From contig SHZT01000004.1 in the NCBI GenBank assembly GCA_009692185.1, forward strand, positions 124,001 to 188,000: a DNA stretch of 64,000 bases, given 5' to 3'. The position numbers were made by a program, and so were the translations under genes. The DNA comes from Gemmatimonadota bacterium (GTDB lineage: Bacteria > Gemmatimonadota > Gemmatimonadetes > Gemmatimonadales > GWC2-71-9). The notes below the pieces were generated by a model. That model was not told where the DNA came from and did not search any database. It saw only the letters and a list, made by a program, of their open reading frames with translations. This document shows, in pieces, positions 9,385-19,648 of the stretch; position 1 is the first letter of the stretch; every line of letters starts with the position of its first letter.

Positions 9385-10322
9385 CAGCTGATCACCGCTC
9401 CACCCTCGCGGCGGACGAGCGACACGAACACGTCTTCCAGCGACGGCCGGACCGGTGTGATGCCGTGCACGGCGAGACCGCGTGACTTGAGCAGGGCGGG
9501 GAGCGCGTGCGTGGCGCGGGCGGCGTCGTCCACCACGACGTGCACCGCGCGGCCGAACATCGCCGCCTCGATGATGCCGGGTGCTCCCTGCAGTGCCTGC
9601 GCGGCCGCGGGGCCGTCGTCGGTGGCCAGCTCGAGAATCGGCTCGGCCATCGCCGAGCGCAGCGTCGCGGGCCGGTCCAGCGCGATCAGGCGGCCGCGGT
9701 TCATCAGGGCGAGGCGGTGGCAGTACTCCGCCTCTTCCATGTAGTGGGTGCTGACGAAGATGGTCGTGCCCCGGTCGGCCAGCGTGTAGATGAGGTCCCA
9801 GAAGTTGCGGCGCGAAACCGGGTCCACGCCGGAGGTGGGCTCGTCCAGGAACAGGATCGGCGGCTCGTGCAGGACCGCGCACCCCAGCGCCAGCCGCTGC
9901 TTCCAGCCCAGGGGCAGTTCTCCGGTCATGCGCTTGCGGTGCGCGGTCAGTCCGGACATTTGCAGGACCCATTCCCGCCGCTGTTCCAGACGCTCGCCAC
10001 TCACTTCGTAGAGCCCGGCGAAGAACGCGATGTTTTCGTCTACCGTCAGGTCGCCATAGAGCGAGAACAACTGGGACATGTAGCCGATGCGTTGCTTGAT
10101 GAACTCGGACTCGGTCCGGATGTCGTGACCCACCACGTGGCCTTCGCCGCTCGATGGAGCCAGGAGTCCCGTCAGCATCTTGATCGTCGTGGTCTTCCCG
10201 GCGCCGTTGGGGCCCAGGAAGCCGAAGATCTCGCCTTCCTCGACATCGAACGTGACGTGATCCACCGCGACGAAATCGCCGAACGCGCGGGTGAGGCCGG
10301 TGACGTCTACGGCCTTGCTCAT
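9384..10322 (-). CDS. ABC transporter ATP-binding protein
   Basis: Walker [15 protein letters not shown], Walker B ILFLDEPTSGVDPVSRR. Confidence 0.94.
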   Translation of the reverse strand: MSKAVDVTGLTRAFGDFVAVDHVTFDVEEGEIFGFLGPNGAGKTTTIKMLTGLLAPSSGEGHVVGHDIRTESEFIKQRIGYMSQLFSLYGDLTVDENIAFFAGLYEVSGERLEQRREWVLQMSGLTAHRKRMTGELPLGWKQRLALGCAVLHEPPILFLDEPTSGVDPVSRRNFWDLIYTLADRGTTIFVSTHYMEEAEYCHRLALMNRGRLIALDRPATLRSAMAEPILELATDDGPAAAQALQGAPGIIEAAMFGRAVHVVVDDAARATHALPALLKSRGLAVHGITPVRPSLEDVFVSLVRREGGAVIS

Positions 10323-11314
10323 ACGGCCGCCTCAGCCGCGTCCGCGGCTGCCACCTGCTGGATGAACACGTCTTCGAGGCCGGGCTCGATCTCGTGCACG
10401 TCGAGCAGGTCCACGCCGGCGTTCCGGAGGCCGGCTTCGAGGCCGGGCCAGTCCCGCTCGCGTGATTCGATCGTCACGTGAATCGTGTCGCCAAAAAGCG
10501 CCGCGCGACGGACGCCCGGTGCCGCCCGGAGCAGGTCCAGCGCCTGGCGGCCGTTCGATGGGCGGACAGCCAGCATGTGTCCGCCCAGGTTCTTCTGCAG
10601 GGCCGCGGGCCGGTCCAGCGCGATGATCCGGCCCCGATTGATGAGCCCGACGTGGTCACACCGCTCGGCTTCGTCCATGTACGCCATGGTGACCAGGACC
10701 GTCACACCCTCGGCGACCATCTCGTGCAGGATCAGCCACAGGTCCCGCCGGGAAATGGGGTCCACGCCGAAGGTGGGCTCGTCGAGCAGGAGGATCTCGG
10801 GGCGGTGAATCAGCGCACAGCAGAGCGAGAGCTTCTGCTTCATGCCGCCCGAGAGCTTTCCGGCCAGGCGGTTTTCGAAAGGCCCCAGAGCCGAGAAGTG
10901 GTACAGCCGCTCGAGGCGCGCGGGACGTTCGGCCGCCGGCACCCGGTACAGGTCCGCGTAGAAGTCGATGTTCTCGCGGACGGTCAGGTCGGTGTAGAGC
11001 CCGAACCGCTGGGACATGTATGCGATCCGGTGTTTCACGCCCTCGGGATCCCGGACGACCGACGTCCCGCCCACCAGGGCATCGCCCGACGTGGGGCGGA
11101 GGACGCCGGAGAGCATCCGGAGCGTCGTCGTCTTCCCCGCGCCGTCCGGGCCAACCAGGCCGAAGAGTTCACCTGGTTGCACGTCGAACGAAATGCCATC
11201 GACGGCCGTGAGGTCTTTGAACTTTCGGGTCAGCGCGCGGAGGGAGATTGCCGGCCGGGGGTCACCATCCGCCCATCCGCCCATCCGCCCATCCGCCTGC
11301 CCTTCCGTCGTCAT
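10319..11314 (-). CDS. ABC transporter ATP-binding protein with repeat-derived N-terminal extension
   Basis: GPDGAGKTTTLRML, LSGGMKQKLSLCCALIHRPEILLLDEPTFGVDP; N-terminus MTTEGQADGRMGGWADGDPRPAISLRAL is encoded by 8-bp repeats. Confidence 0.93.
   Translation of the reverse strand: MTTEGQADGRMGGWADGDPRPAISLRALTRKFKDLTAVDGISFDVQPGELFGLVGPDGAGKTTTLRMLSGVLRPTSGDALVGGTSVVRDPEGVKHRIAYMSQRFGLYTDLTVRENIDFYADLYRVPAAERPARLERLYHFSALGPFENRLAGKLSGGMKQKLSLCCALIHRPEILLLDEPTFGVDPISRRDLWLILHEMVAEGVTVLVTMAYMDEAERCDHVGLINRGRIIALDRPAALQKNLGGHMLAVRPSNGRQALDLLRAAPGVRRAALFGDTIHVTIESRERDWPGLEAGLRNAGVDLLDVHEIEPGLEDVFIQQVAAADAAEAAV
11265..11297. repeat. Element A: single-arm 8-bp tandem repeat (CATCCGCC)n in the N-terminal coding part of an ABC ATPase
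   Basis: CCATCCGCCCATCCGCCCATCCGCCCATCCGCC. Confidence 0.92.
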
Positions 11315-12303
11315 GGAGTCATCAGCTCAAGCCGCACATCCGCCGGCATGCCCGGCTTGAGTTCGTTGCCCGCATCCCCTGTTACTCGGACCTTCACGGC
11401 ATACACCAGCTTCACCCGCTCTTCGGTGGTTTGCACGTTGCGGGGCGTGAATTCGGCTTCCGTCGAAATGAACGCCACGGCGCCGTCGTAGGTCTTGCCG
11501 GGGTACGTGTCCGCGCTGATGTGGGCCGGCTGGCCGAGGTGTACGGCGCCGATCCGGTCCTCGCGGATGTAGATCCGCACCCAGCGGTCGCGGAGGTTCA
11601 TTATCGTGAGCACCGGCGCGCCGGCCCCGACCGTTTCGCCGGGTTCGCGGTCGCGCACGGTGACCACACCGTCGAACGGCGCACGGATCACCGCGTTGGC
11701 GAGCGCGGCGTTCGTCTGGTCGAGCCCGGCCTGGGCCTGTGCCACCATAGCGCGCTGGGCGCCGATGCGTTCCCTGCGCGGGCCTGTCTCCACCAGTTTC
11801 AGCTGCTGCTCCGCCTGCTGGCGCTGGGACTGCGCCACCTGGAACGCGAGCTTGGCCTTGTCCAGCGCTTCCTGCGACAAGGCGCCGCCGGCCACCAGCC
11901 GGGTCACCCGCTCGACATCGCGCGATGCATCCGTGAAGCGTTCGTCAGCAGCTCGAAACCCTTCCCGCGCCTGGACCAGTTCCTCGGATCGCGCGCCGTG
12001 CTCGAGTTCCGACAGGAGCGCGTTCGCCGCGTCCAGCTGGGCGGCAGCCCAGGCGCGCCGCGCCGACAGTTCACTTCGGTCGAGCCAGGCGAGCGAATCG
12101 CCCGTCTTGACCCGGTCGCCTTCGCGGGCGATGACGGTTTCGATGCGCCCGGGAACCTGGAACCCGAGCGCCGCCTCGGTGGCCTCGACGGTGCCCGATG
12201 CTTCCAGGCGGCCGGCCGCGGCCCGGTTCCGGATCATGTTGAACGTGACGGTGCCGCCGATCACGACGACCAGCACCACGGGAATAGCGATTTTCCGGTT
12301 CAC
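11311..12303 (-). CDS. HlyD-family membrane fusion protein
   Basis: Biotinyl-lipoyl-like, coiled-coil and barrel pattern; GTG start MNRKIAIPVVLVVVIGGTVTFNMI. Confidence 0.92.
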   Translation of the reverse strand: MNRKIAIPVVLVVVIGGTVTFNMIRNRAAAGRLEASGTVEATEAALGFQVPGRIETVIAREGDRVKTGDSLAWLDRSELSARRAWAAAQLDAANALLSELEHGARSEELVQAREGFRAADERFTDASRDVERVTRLVAGGALSQEALDKAKLAFQVAQSQRQQAEQQLKLVETGPRRERIGAQRAMVAQAQAGLDQTNAALANAVIRAPFDGVVTVRDREPGETVGAGAPVLTIMNLRDRWVRIYIREDRIGAVHLGQPAHISADTYPGKTYDGAVAFISTEAEFTPRNVQTTEERVKLVYAVKVRVTGDAGNELKPGMPADVRLELMTP

Positions 12304-13637
12304 GGTTGTGACTCCACGGTGCGGGCGAGCCACTCGGGAGTGATCTCGCCAAGAATACGGGCCAGCTCGACGCGCGCCGACACCTCGGCGTGCCGGGCCT
12401 CGATCAAGCCGGCGCGGGCACGAAGCAGGTTCGCTTCGGCCTCCAGGTAATCGGATTGCGTGCCGGAACCCACCTCGAGCGACAGCCGCTCGATGCGAAC
12501 GACTTCCGCGGACTGTTCCGCGGCGCTTTCGAGCGCCGCGACACGGGCATGCGACTCACGCAGCGCGGCCAGGGTGCGGTCTACTCCCTGGTCCACGCCC
12601 AGCTCGACGGCCTTCTGCTGGGCATCCACGGTGCGCGCATCCGCGTCAGCGCGGTGAATCGCGCTGGTGCGGCTTCCGCCCGTGAACAGCGGGTACGACA
12701 CCGCCACACCCACCTGCCACTCGGCGGCGAAATCGGCCCAGGCGCGGCCGCGGTCGATGTACGCCGACGTCAGCCGGAACTCGGGGAGCCGCGTGGCCTT
12801 CGCCGCGGAGAGACTCGCGCGTACCGCGACGGCGCGGCTCCGGAGCTCGAGCGATTCCGGGGCGTTGTCATGCGCGCGCTGAACCAGGGCCGCCCGGGTG
12901 GCGGTGCCTGCATCGACGGTGAGCGTAGTGTCGGCGAGGCGCACCGATTGGAGCGCCCCACCGTGAATGGATTCCCACGGCAAGTCCGCCAGTTGGGCCA
13001 AGTCGTGTTCGGCCACGTCCAGCTGGGACTCGCCGGCGATCCGGTCTGCCTTGGCCCGCTTGGCCTCGGCATCTACGCGCAGCGACTCGATACGAGCTGC
13101 CTTGCCCTCGGCCAGGAGCTTCTGCACCCGGTCGGCTTCGGAATTCAGCCTTGCGAGCTGCTGGTCCTGCGCGATGAGGAGGGCGCGCGCGGTCAGCACC
13201 CGCAGGTAGGCGTTCACCACGCGCGCCGCCAGCATGAGTTCCGCGTTGCTCAACGCTGCGTCCGCCGCGCCTTCCATTGCGCGCTGAGCCCGGACCCGGG
13301 CCGATCGCGTGCCGAAGTCGAACAGCGTATAGCCCAGCGACACGCCCGCCTGGATCAGCGTGCGGTCGAAGAGGGGCGTGACGCCGGGACCCAGGCCGTG
13401 CAGCGGCTGGACGACCATCGGCTCCTGGAACCGCATGAGCGACGCGTCGAGCCATAATCGCGGCAACCAGTTTGCGCGGGCGTCACCGAGGTCCGCGCTC
13501 GCGCGGTCGCGCTGGGCGCGGGCCACGGCCACCGTGGGATACGACTTGAGCGCACGATTCACGGCGTCAATCAGGGTTAGCCGTGTCGAGTCGGGCGTTG
13601 AGATCTGCATGGCGGCGAAAAACAAAAGGACGTTCAT
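12300..13637 (-). CDS. TolC-family outer-membrane efflux protein
   Basis: TLIDAVNRALKSYPTVAVARAQRDRASADLGDARANWLPRLWL; duplicated OEP-type repeats. Confidence 0.92.
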   Translation of the reverse strand: MNVLLFFAAMQISTPDSTRLTLIDAVNRALKSYPTVAVARAQRDRASADLGDARANWLPRLWLDASLMRFQEPMVVQPLHGLGPGVTPLFDRTLIQAGVSLGYTLFDFGTRSARVRAQRAMEGAADAALSNAELMLAARVVNAYLRVLTARALLIAQDQQLARLNSEADRVQKLLAEGKAARIESLRVDAEAKRAKADRIAGESQLDVAEHDLAQLADLPWESIHGGALQSVRLADTTLTVDAGTATRAALVQRAHDNAPESLELRSRAVAVRASLSAAKATRLPEFRLTSAYIDRGRAWADFAAEWQVGVAVSYPLFTGGSRTSAIHRADADARTVDAQQKAVELGVDQGVDRTLAALRESHARVAALESAAEQSAEVVRIERLSLEVGSGTQSDYLEAEANLLRARAGLIEARHAEVSARVELARILGEITPEWLARTVESQP

Positions 13638-14287
13638 GATCTCTTCCCCTCTGGTGCATCATCTGCGGCATCTGCGTGTGATTCTGCGTGATCTGCGGCA
13701 AGCGCGCGACGGACCGTTGTCGCGACGTGGTCCACGATGCGGGCGCGGGTTGCGGTGTCCTTGAGGTCTATCCCGGCGGCGATGAGGATCATCCGCCCGG
13801 CGACCGCGAAGTGGAATGGCTGGGCCATCACCGACAGCGTGAGGAGGAGGGGGTCGCCGGGGCGGATCGTGCCGTCCTGCTGGCCTAGCCGAACGGCCTC
13901 TGAGATGACCCCGAAGTTCCGGTGAATCACGCTCTGCGCCGGTGGGGGCAGGGGGCGCCCCGAAGCCAGTTCCCGCTGGATCAGCCTCGGGAATTCAGGG
14001 ATGTTCGCGATGTGGTCGAAGAAGGTGCGCACCACCGCCTCGATCCGGTCGAGCGGAGCGGCCTGTGTCACGGCGACCTGCGCCACCTTGTCCGCCAGCG
14101 GCTCGGCGCACGAGGCAATGACGGCGTGGTAGAGCGCTTCCTTGGAGCCGAAATGGTAGGTGATGGCGCCGAGGTTGGCCCTGGCGCGGGACGTGATGTC
14201 CCGGACCGACGTGCCCTCATAGCCCTGGTCGGCGAACAGCCGCCGGGCGACGTCTACGAGGCGGGTCTTGGGGTCAACATGTTTCAT
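13634..14287 (-). CDS. TetR-family transcriptional regulator
   Basis: TRLVDVARRLFADQGYEGTSVRDITSRARANLGAITYHFGSKEALY; repeat-encoded C-terminal tail. Confidence 0.92.
   Translation of the reverse strand: MKHVDPKTRLVDVARRLFADQGYEGTSVRDITSRARANLGAITYHFGSKEALYHAVIASCAEPLADKVAQVAVTQAAPLDRIEAVVRTFFDHIANIPEFPRLIQRELASGRPLPPPAQSVIHRNFGVISEAVRLGQQDGTIRPGDPLLLTLSVMAQPFHFAVAGRMILIAAGIDLKDTATRARIVDHVATTVRRALAADHAESHADAADDAPEGKRS
13653..13700. repeat. Element I: single-arm tandem repeat ((R)ATCTGCGKC-type) in the TetR C-terminal coding end
   Basis: GTGCATCATCTGCGGCATCTGCGTGTGATTCTGCGTGATCTGCGGC. Confidence 0.75.
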
Positions 14288-14334
14288 ACGGTCGTATCAT
14301 GTGATACGAACGTATGAATGTCAAGCTGTGGCGT

Positions 14335-15534
14335 CTACCGACGGTTCTTGAGCCAGTTGATGGGGTCCAGGGTGATCGTCCCCTGGCGGATCTGGAACTC
14401 GACGTGGGGGCCTTCGTCGGAGTTGGCCCCGCCCGAAAGCGCGATCTGGGCGCCCTTGGCTACGCGTGCGCCCAGCTTCACGTCTATGTGAGAAAGATAG
14501 AGGTACACCGTGTAGAAGTTGCCACCATGCGCGATCGCGATCGACAGCCCGTAGGTGCCCAGGTTTCCCGCGAGCTGTACTGTCCCCGCCTCGATGGCCT
14601 TGACCGGCGTACCGACGGGGGCGGCGATGCCGACGCCCTCCCGCCGGATGAACGTCTTGTTGGGAAGCTGGCTCCGGCCGAAGTCGTAGATGATCGTGCC
14701 GTCAATCGGCCAGTCGAGCGTCCCCAGGTCCGTCGTACGAATCGCGCCCTCGGCAATCGGGGCCGCGGCTTTCGGCGTCGCCGCCACGCGGCGGGCTCGC
14801 TCGCGCTCGAGCCCGGCAATGACGTCGTTCAGCTTTCGCTCATCCTTCGAGAGCTCCTCGGCCCGGGCCAGGGCCTCCCGCTCCGACGCCTGTGCCCTCC
14901 TGAGGTTTTGCTCGCGCTCACGTTCCAGCCGTTGGAACTGGGTCAGTTCCTTCCCGCGGTCGTCCCGGCGGCGCGCCAGCTCCGCCCGCACGTTGACCAG
15001 CTGCTGGCGGCGCTGGCCGATGCGGTCCCTGAGCTCCTGGACCTCGCCCACCAGCGCCTTGTCCTGCCGGCTTACCAGGTAGAGGTACTTGTAGCGCGAC
15101 AGGAGATCGCCGAATGAATCGGCGATCAGCAGGGCCTGGTAGGTCCAGAGCGGCCCGCGCTTGTAAATGTCCGTCAGCCGCCGCTCGAGGACCGCGCGTT
15201 TCTCGACCAGCGCGTCCTGGGCCAGGATGAGTTCAAGTGTCAGGGTATCCATCTGGCCGCGCATCGAGCCGATCTGCCGGTCGAGCTCGTTTACCATGCG
15301 CCCGGTAATGCTCTTCTGCCGGTCGAGGTTCGTGAGTTCGCTGGTGATGCTGTGCACCCGCCCGCGGAGTCGCGACAGCTGGTCCTGCAGGTCGTCGCGT
15401 TCGTGGCGAATCTCTTCCAGCTGGTTCTGGTTGCTGCGGAGCTGCTGGTCAACGCCGGCGGCCTGTGCCTCGAGCCCGCTGGCGCCGAGCAATGCCAACG
15501 CCCCCAGACACGCGGCGCGGGCGAGCCGGGTCAT
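14335..15534 (-). CDS. Murein hydrolase activator EnvC-like, M23 peptidase domain
   Basis: Long coiled coil followed by LytM/M23-like domain ([43 protein letters not shown]); upstream ftsX/ftsE. Confidence 0.88.
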   Translation of the reverse strand: MTRLARAACLGALALLGASGLEAQAAGVDQQLRSNQNQLEEIRHERDDLQDQLSRLRGRVHSITSELTNLDRQKSITGRMVNELDRQIGSMRGQMDTLTLELILAQDALVEKRAVLERRLTDIYKRGPLWTYQALLIADSFGDLLSRYKYLYLVSRQDKALVGEVQELRDRIGQRRQQLVNVRAELARRRDDRGKELTQFQRLEREREQNLRRAQASEREALARAEELSKDERKLNDVIAGLERERARRVAATPKAAAPIAEGAIRTTDLGTLDWPIDGTIIYDFGRSQLPNKTFIRREGVGIAAPVGTPVKAIEAGTVQLAGNLGTYGLSIAIAHGGNFYTVYLYLSHIDVKLGARVAKGAQIALSGGANSDEGPHVEFQIRQGTITLDPINWLKNRR

Positions 15535-16393
15535 GCCGGCCGGACGCTCTTCAGGTGGCGGGACACGGCGGCGAGCGAGGCGCTGAAGCCGAGCGCGAAC
15601 CCGAACACCACGAACACCACGGCTTCGGCGGGATTGAAGAACTGCGCCCGGAGCAGCATGCGGTCGAACGCGACGTAGGCCACGTAGGTGAGCCCCAGCG
15701 CGAACGTGCCACCCAGTGCTCCCTTGAGACTGCCTTCAAGCAGGAACGGGAGGCGGATGAACCCGTCGGTTGCGCCCACGAGACGCATGATGGCGATCTC
15801 GCGCGAGCGCTGGAACACGGCCATCCGGATAGTCGTGCCGATGATCACGACCGACGCCGCGGCAAAGGCGCCGCCGATCACCAGCATGCCGATCGCCGTG
15901 AGGTCGCGGATCCGGTCCAGCTTGATGACCCAGTCCCGCCCGTAGCGCACATCTTCCACGAACCGGAACCCGCGCAAACGCTCGGCCACGTCCCGCAGGT
16001 GATCGCTGTCGCGGAACCCGGGCTTGAGCCGCACTTCGAGCGAGGCGGGCAGGGGATTGGATACCAGGTCGTCGAACACGCCCTGGAGCTCGACCAGTTC
16101 CTTCTGTGCCCGGGCCAGCGCCTGGTCCTCCGTGACGTAGGTGACGTCGGCCACCTCGGGGAACCGCTCCACGTCGCCGATCGCGACCGTGACGACCTCG
16201 ACCGGCGTCCCCCGCATGAGGTACGCCACCACCTCCACCCGTTTCTCCACTTCCCGCAGCGCCCGGTTCAGGTTGAGCGCGACCAGGCCGAACAGGCCGA
16301 CCACGAAGATTGCGAACGCGATCGTCGTGACGGAGAGCGCGGAGAGCAGTGGCGCCCGCCGGAAACTGCGCAGGGCTTCGCGGAACGCGAGTC

Positions 16394-16397
<4 letters not shown>
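15531..16397 (-). CDS. ftsX: Cell division protein FtsX
   Basis: 288 aa, FtsX-type topology; between ftsE and envC-like gene. Confidence 0.93.
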
Positions 16398-17086
<689 letters not shown>

Positions 17087-17088
17087 GT

Positions 17089-18246
17089 CTAGCCCGCGAG
17101 CGCGTGCTCGAAGTCCGCGATGATGTCCTCGACGTCTTCGATGCCGACACTGACCCGCACGAATCCGTCCGGAATACCCAAGGCCGTGCGTTGGGCGGAT
17201 GTCAGCATGGCGTGGGACGTAAGCCGGGGTTCGCACACCAGCGTCTCGACGCCACCCAGGCTGGGCGCGTGGAAGGCGAGCTTGAGCCGGCGGAGGGCGC
17301 GCTCGACCCGCTTGATGCCGCCCTTTACCTGTATCCCCACCATGCCGCCGAATCCCTTGAGCATCCGTTTGGCAACCGCATGATCGGGGTGAGTCGGCAG
17401 GCCGGGGTAGTGCACCGCCACAATCTCCTTGTGTTTCCGCGCCCAGCCCGCGAAAGCCAGCCCGTTTGCGTTGTGCCGTTCGACTCGCACCGACAGGGTG
17501 CGCAGGCCCCGGTCAATCAGCCACGCAGAGTTGGGATCGAGGGATGGCCCCCAGACGTGCAGCAAGTGGCGGACCTCGTCGATGTACGCCGCGGTGCCGG
17601 CCACGGCCCCGGCGATGACGTCCGAGTGCCCGTTGAGATACTTGGTGGCGCTGTGGACGACGGCGTCCGCGCCGAAATCCAGCGGGCGGCAATTGACCGG
17701 CGACGCGAACGTGGCGTCTACGAGAAGGGCCAGGCCCGACACCCGGCACTGTTTCGCCAGCGGCTCGAGGTCTACCACGCGCATGAACGGGTTCGCGACC
17801 AGCTCCACGAAGACGGCCCGCGTTCCCTTCCGGATCGCTTCCGTGAACGCGCGGGGCTGGGACGGATCCACCAGCGTCACCTCGATCCCCAGTTGGCCGA
17901 ACTGCTCGAGGAACAGGCGGCGCGTGCCGCCGTAGATCCACGCGGACGCCACCAGGTGATCGCCGGGACGCAGCACCGCCATGAGGGCGAAGGCGGTGGC
18001 GCTCATGCCGCTGGAGAGAAAAAGCGCGCTTTCGGCGCCCTCCAGCAGGGCCAGCTTCTCGCCGATCTCGACCTGGTTGGGATTGTTCCCGTAGCGGGTG
18101 TACAGAACCTCGTCGTTGCCGCCGACGGGGTTGATGAACGTGGAGCTCTGGACGATGGGCGGCGCGACCGGCGAGCGGTCCGGCCGGGGGTGCAGCGCCC
18201 CGTGGATCGCGGCGGTGGATGGGCCGAGTGTGCGGGTCCGGCTCAC
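17089..18246 (-). CDS. Trans-sulfuration PLP-dependent enzyme (cystathionine gamma-synthase/lyase family)
   Basis: PVAPPIVQSSTF, YTRYGNNPNQ, HSATKYLNGHSDVIAGAV. Confidence 0.93.
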   Translation of the reverse strand: MSRTRTLGPSTAAIHGALHPRPDRSPVAPPIVQSSTFINPVGGNDEVLYTRYGNNPNQVEIGEKLALLEGAESALFLSSGMSATAFALMAVLRPGDHLVASAWIYGGTRRLFLEQFGQLGIEVTLVDPSQPRAFTEAIRKGTRAVFVELVANPFMRVVDLEPLAKQCRVSGLALLVDATFASPVNCRPLDFGADAVVHSATKYLNGHSDVIAGAVAGTAAYIDEVRHLLHVWGPSLDPNSAWLIDRGLRTLSVRVERHNANGLAFAGWARKHKEIVAVHYPGLPTHPDHAVAKRMLKGFGGMVGIQVKGGIKRVERALRRLKLAFHAPSLGGVETLVCEPRLTSHAMLTSAQRTALGIPDGFVRVSVGIEDVEDIIADFEHALAG

Positions 18247-18692
18247 GCGGGCAGCGGCGAGGGCGGTGAATCCCCGCCGGTGCCGGCGACCACGTACTCG
18301 CGGAGCTCGGCCAGCGCGGCGCGCGTCGTGTCGCCGGGGATGCCGAGCAGTTCCAGCCGGCCGGCGGATTCCTCGATCACGACCGCGAGCCCGTGATGCT
18401 CCAGTACCGGCTCCAGGGCCTCGCGCTGGGATGGTGACAGGCCGCGGATGATGAACCGGCGGACGCCGTATTGCAGGACCAGCTTGGCGATGATCTCGTC
18501 GGCGCAGGAGAGGTCGAGCAGGCGTACCGCCGTGAAGTCGATGATGGTGGGAATCGCGCCGGCGTCGGCCATGGCCAGCTCGATGCCGCCGCGGACGGCC
18601 GCGCCCGTGCTACGCGTGACCAGGTCGCCATAGCCCTTGGCCACGGTGGTCTGGAGCATGCTCCGCAGGTTGATCTCGTTCACCGGGCTCAT
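18243..18692 (-). CDS. STAS-like (anti-anti-sigma-like) protein
   Basis: MSPVNEINLRSMLQTTVAKGYGDLV...TIIDFTAVRLLDLSCADEIIAKL...; next to HATPase gene. Confidence 0.55.
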   Translation of the reverse strand: MSPVNEINLRSMLQTTVAKGYGDLVTRSTGAAVRGGIELAMADAGAIPTIIDFTAVRLLDLSCADEIIAKLVLQYGVRRFIIRGLSPSQREALEPVLEHHGLAVVIEESAGRLELLGIPGDTTRAALAELREYVVAGTGGDSPPSPLPA

Positions 18693-19648
18693 TCGGGTTT
18701 CTGCTCGGGAATGATCAGGAGAACCTGGCTTCCTGGAAAAGGTGGAAGACCTTCGGCCAGCGGTACGTCGTCGTCCCACGGCGGCACCAGCGCGATCCGG
18801 GCGGCGCCGCTCCGTACCGACAGCTTGCCGGCCCACCGCTTCACGTACCGGCGGATGCCAGCGAGTCCCTGCCCGCGGCCCGGGTCGCGGAACCGCGACA
18901 CGCCCTGGATGAGCGCCGATTCGAGCGCCGTCGCGTCGCTCCACCGGTCCCCGAACCGCTTCGCCTGCGTCGGCTCAAGCGAGTGCCGGAACCCGACTCC
19001 GGCGTCCGCCACCGCGATGACCACCACGCGGCGTCCCAGCTTGCGGCGCCAGTTGTATGCCTGGACCGCCACCCAGCCGCTGGTGCCGGCATGCTCGACA
19101 ATATTCTGGCACGCTTCCGAAAGCGCCATAGCGAAACCCATCGTCGCCTGCGCCTCGAGCTTGAGCTCGCCCTGGAGAATGGAGGCCGCGCGCTCCTGGA
19201 TACGCCCGACGACGCCGTGGACGTCGTCCGCGCCCTTGATCTCGGTCATTTCCAGCAACACGTCGGACTCCGACGCCGGCCGCACCCGCGGCACCTTGCC
19301 GTGAATCTCGAAACACTCGGCGGCCTTCTGAAAAAATCCGGCCCGCGCCCAGTAATGGGCGACGTCCTTGTCACCGGGAATGGTGAGCAGGGGCTTCTCG
19401 GCCGACTGCTCCGACAGCAGGTGACCGGCGGCGAGCAGGCTGACCAGGCCGTACGGAGACGCCCACTGGGTGGTGTGAGCATCGAAGAGGAGCCGCTCTC
19501 CAGTGGAGGCAGAAGAGGCGGAAGAGGCAGAGGAGACAGGGCCTCCTGCCCCGCCTGCCCCGCCTGCCACCCCTGCGCTGTACGAGCGCGCGAACTGGTC
19601 GAATGTCCGGTCATCGAACTGGACCGGGACTTCCACCACGCGGGTCAT
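18689..19648 (-). CDS. HATPase_c (anti-sigma/serine-kinase-like) protein with N-terminal STAS-like region
   Basis: ALSEACQNIVEHAGTSGWVAVQAY...VVVIAVADAGVGFRHSL (N-box/G1-like); repeat-encoded insert AGVAGGAGGAGGPVSSASSASSAST. Confidence 0.7.
   Translation of the reverse strand: MTRVVEVPVQFDDRTFDQFARSYSAGVAGGAGGAGGPVSSASSASSASTGERLLFDAHTTQWASPYGLVSLLAAGHLLSEQSAEKPLLTIPGDKDVAHYWARAGFFQKAAECFEIHGKVPRVRPASESDVLLEMTEIKGADDVHGVVGRIQERAASILQGELKLEAQATMGFAMALSEACQNIVEHAGTSGWVAVQAYNWRRKLGRRVVVIAVADAGVGFRHSLEPTQAKRFGDRWSDATALESALIQGVSRFRDPGRGQGLAGIRRYVKRWAGKLSVRSGAARIALVPPWDDDVPLAEGLPPFPGSQVLLIIPEQKPE
19504..19577. repeat. Element H: 9-bp-unit inverted tandem-repeat element inside the HATPase gene
   Basis: TGGAGGCAGAAGAGGCGGAAGAGGCAGAGGAGACAGGG / CCTCCTGCCCCGCCTGCCCCGCCTGCCACCCCTGCG. 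Confidence 0.85.

Noticed and set aside
7124-14287. TolC-HlyD-ABC-TetR cluster as a novel system
   Set aside because: Standard YbhGFSR-like efflux operon; only the repeat insertions are unusual.
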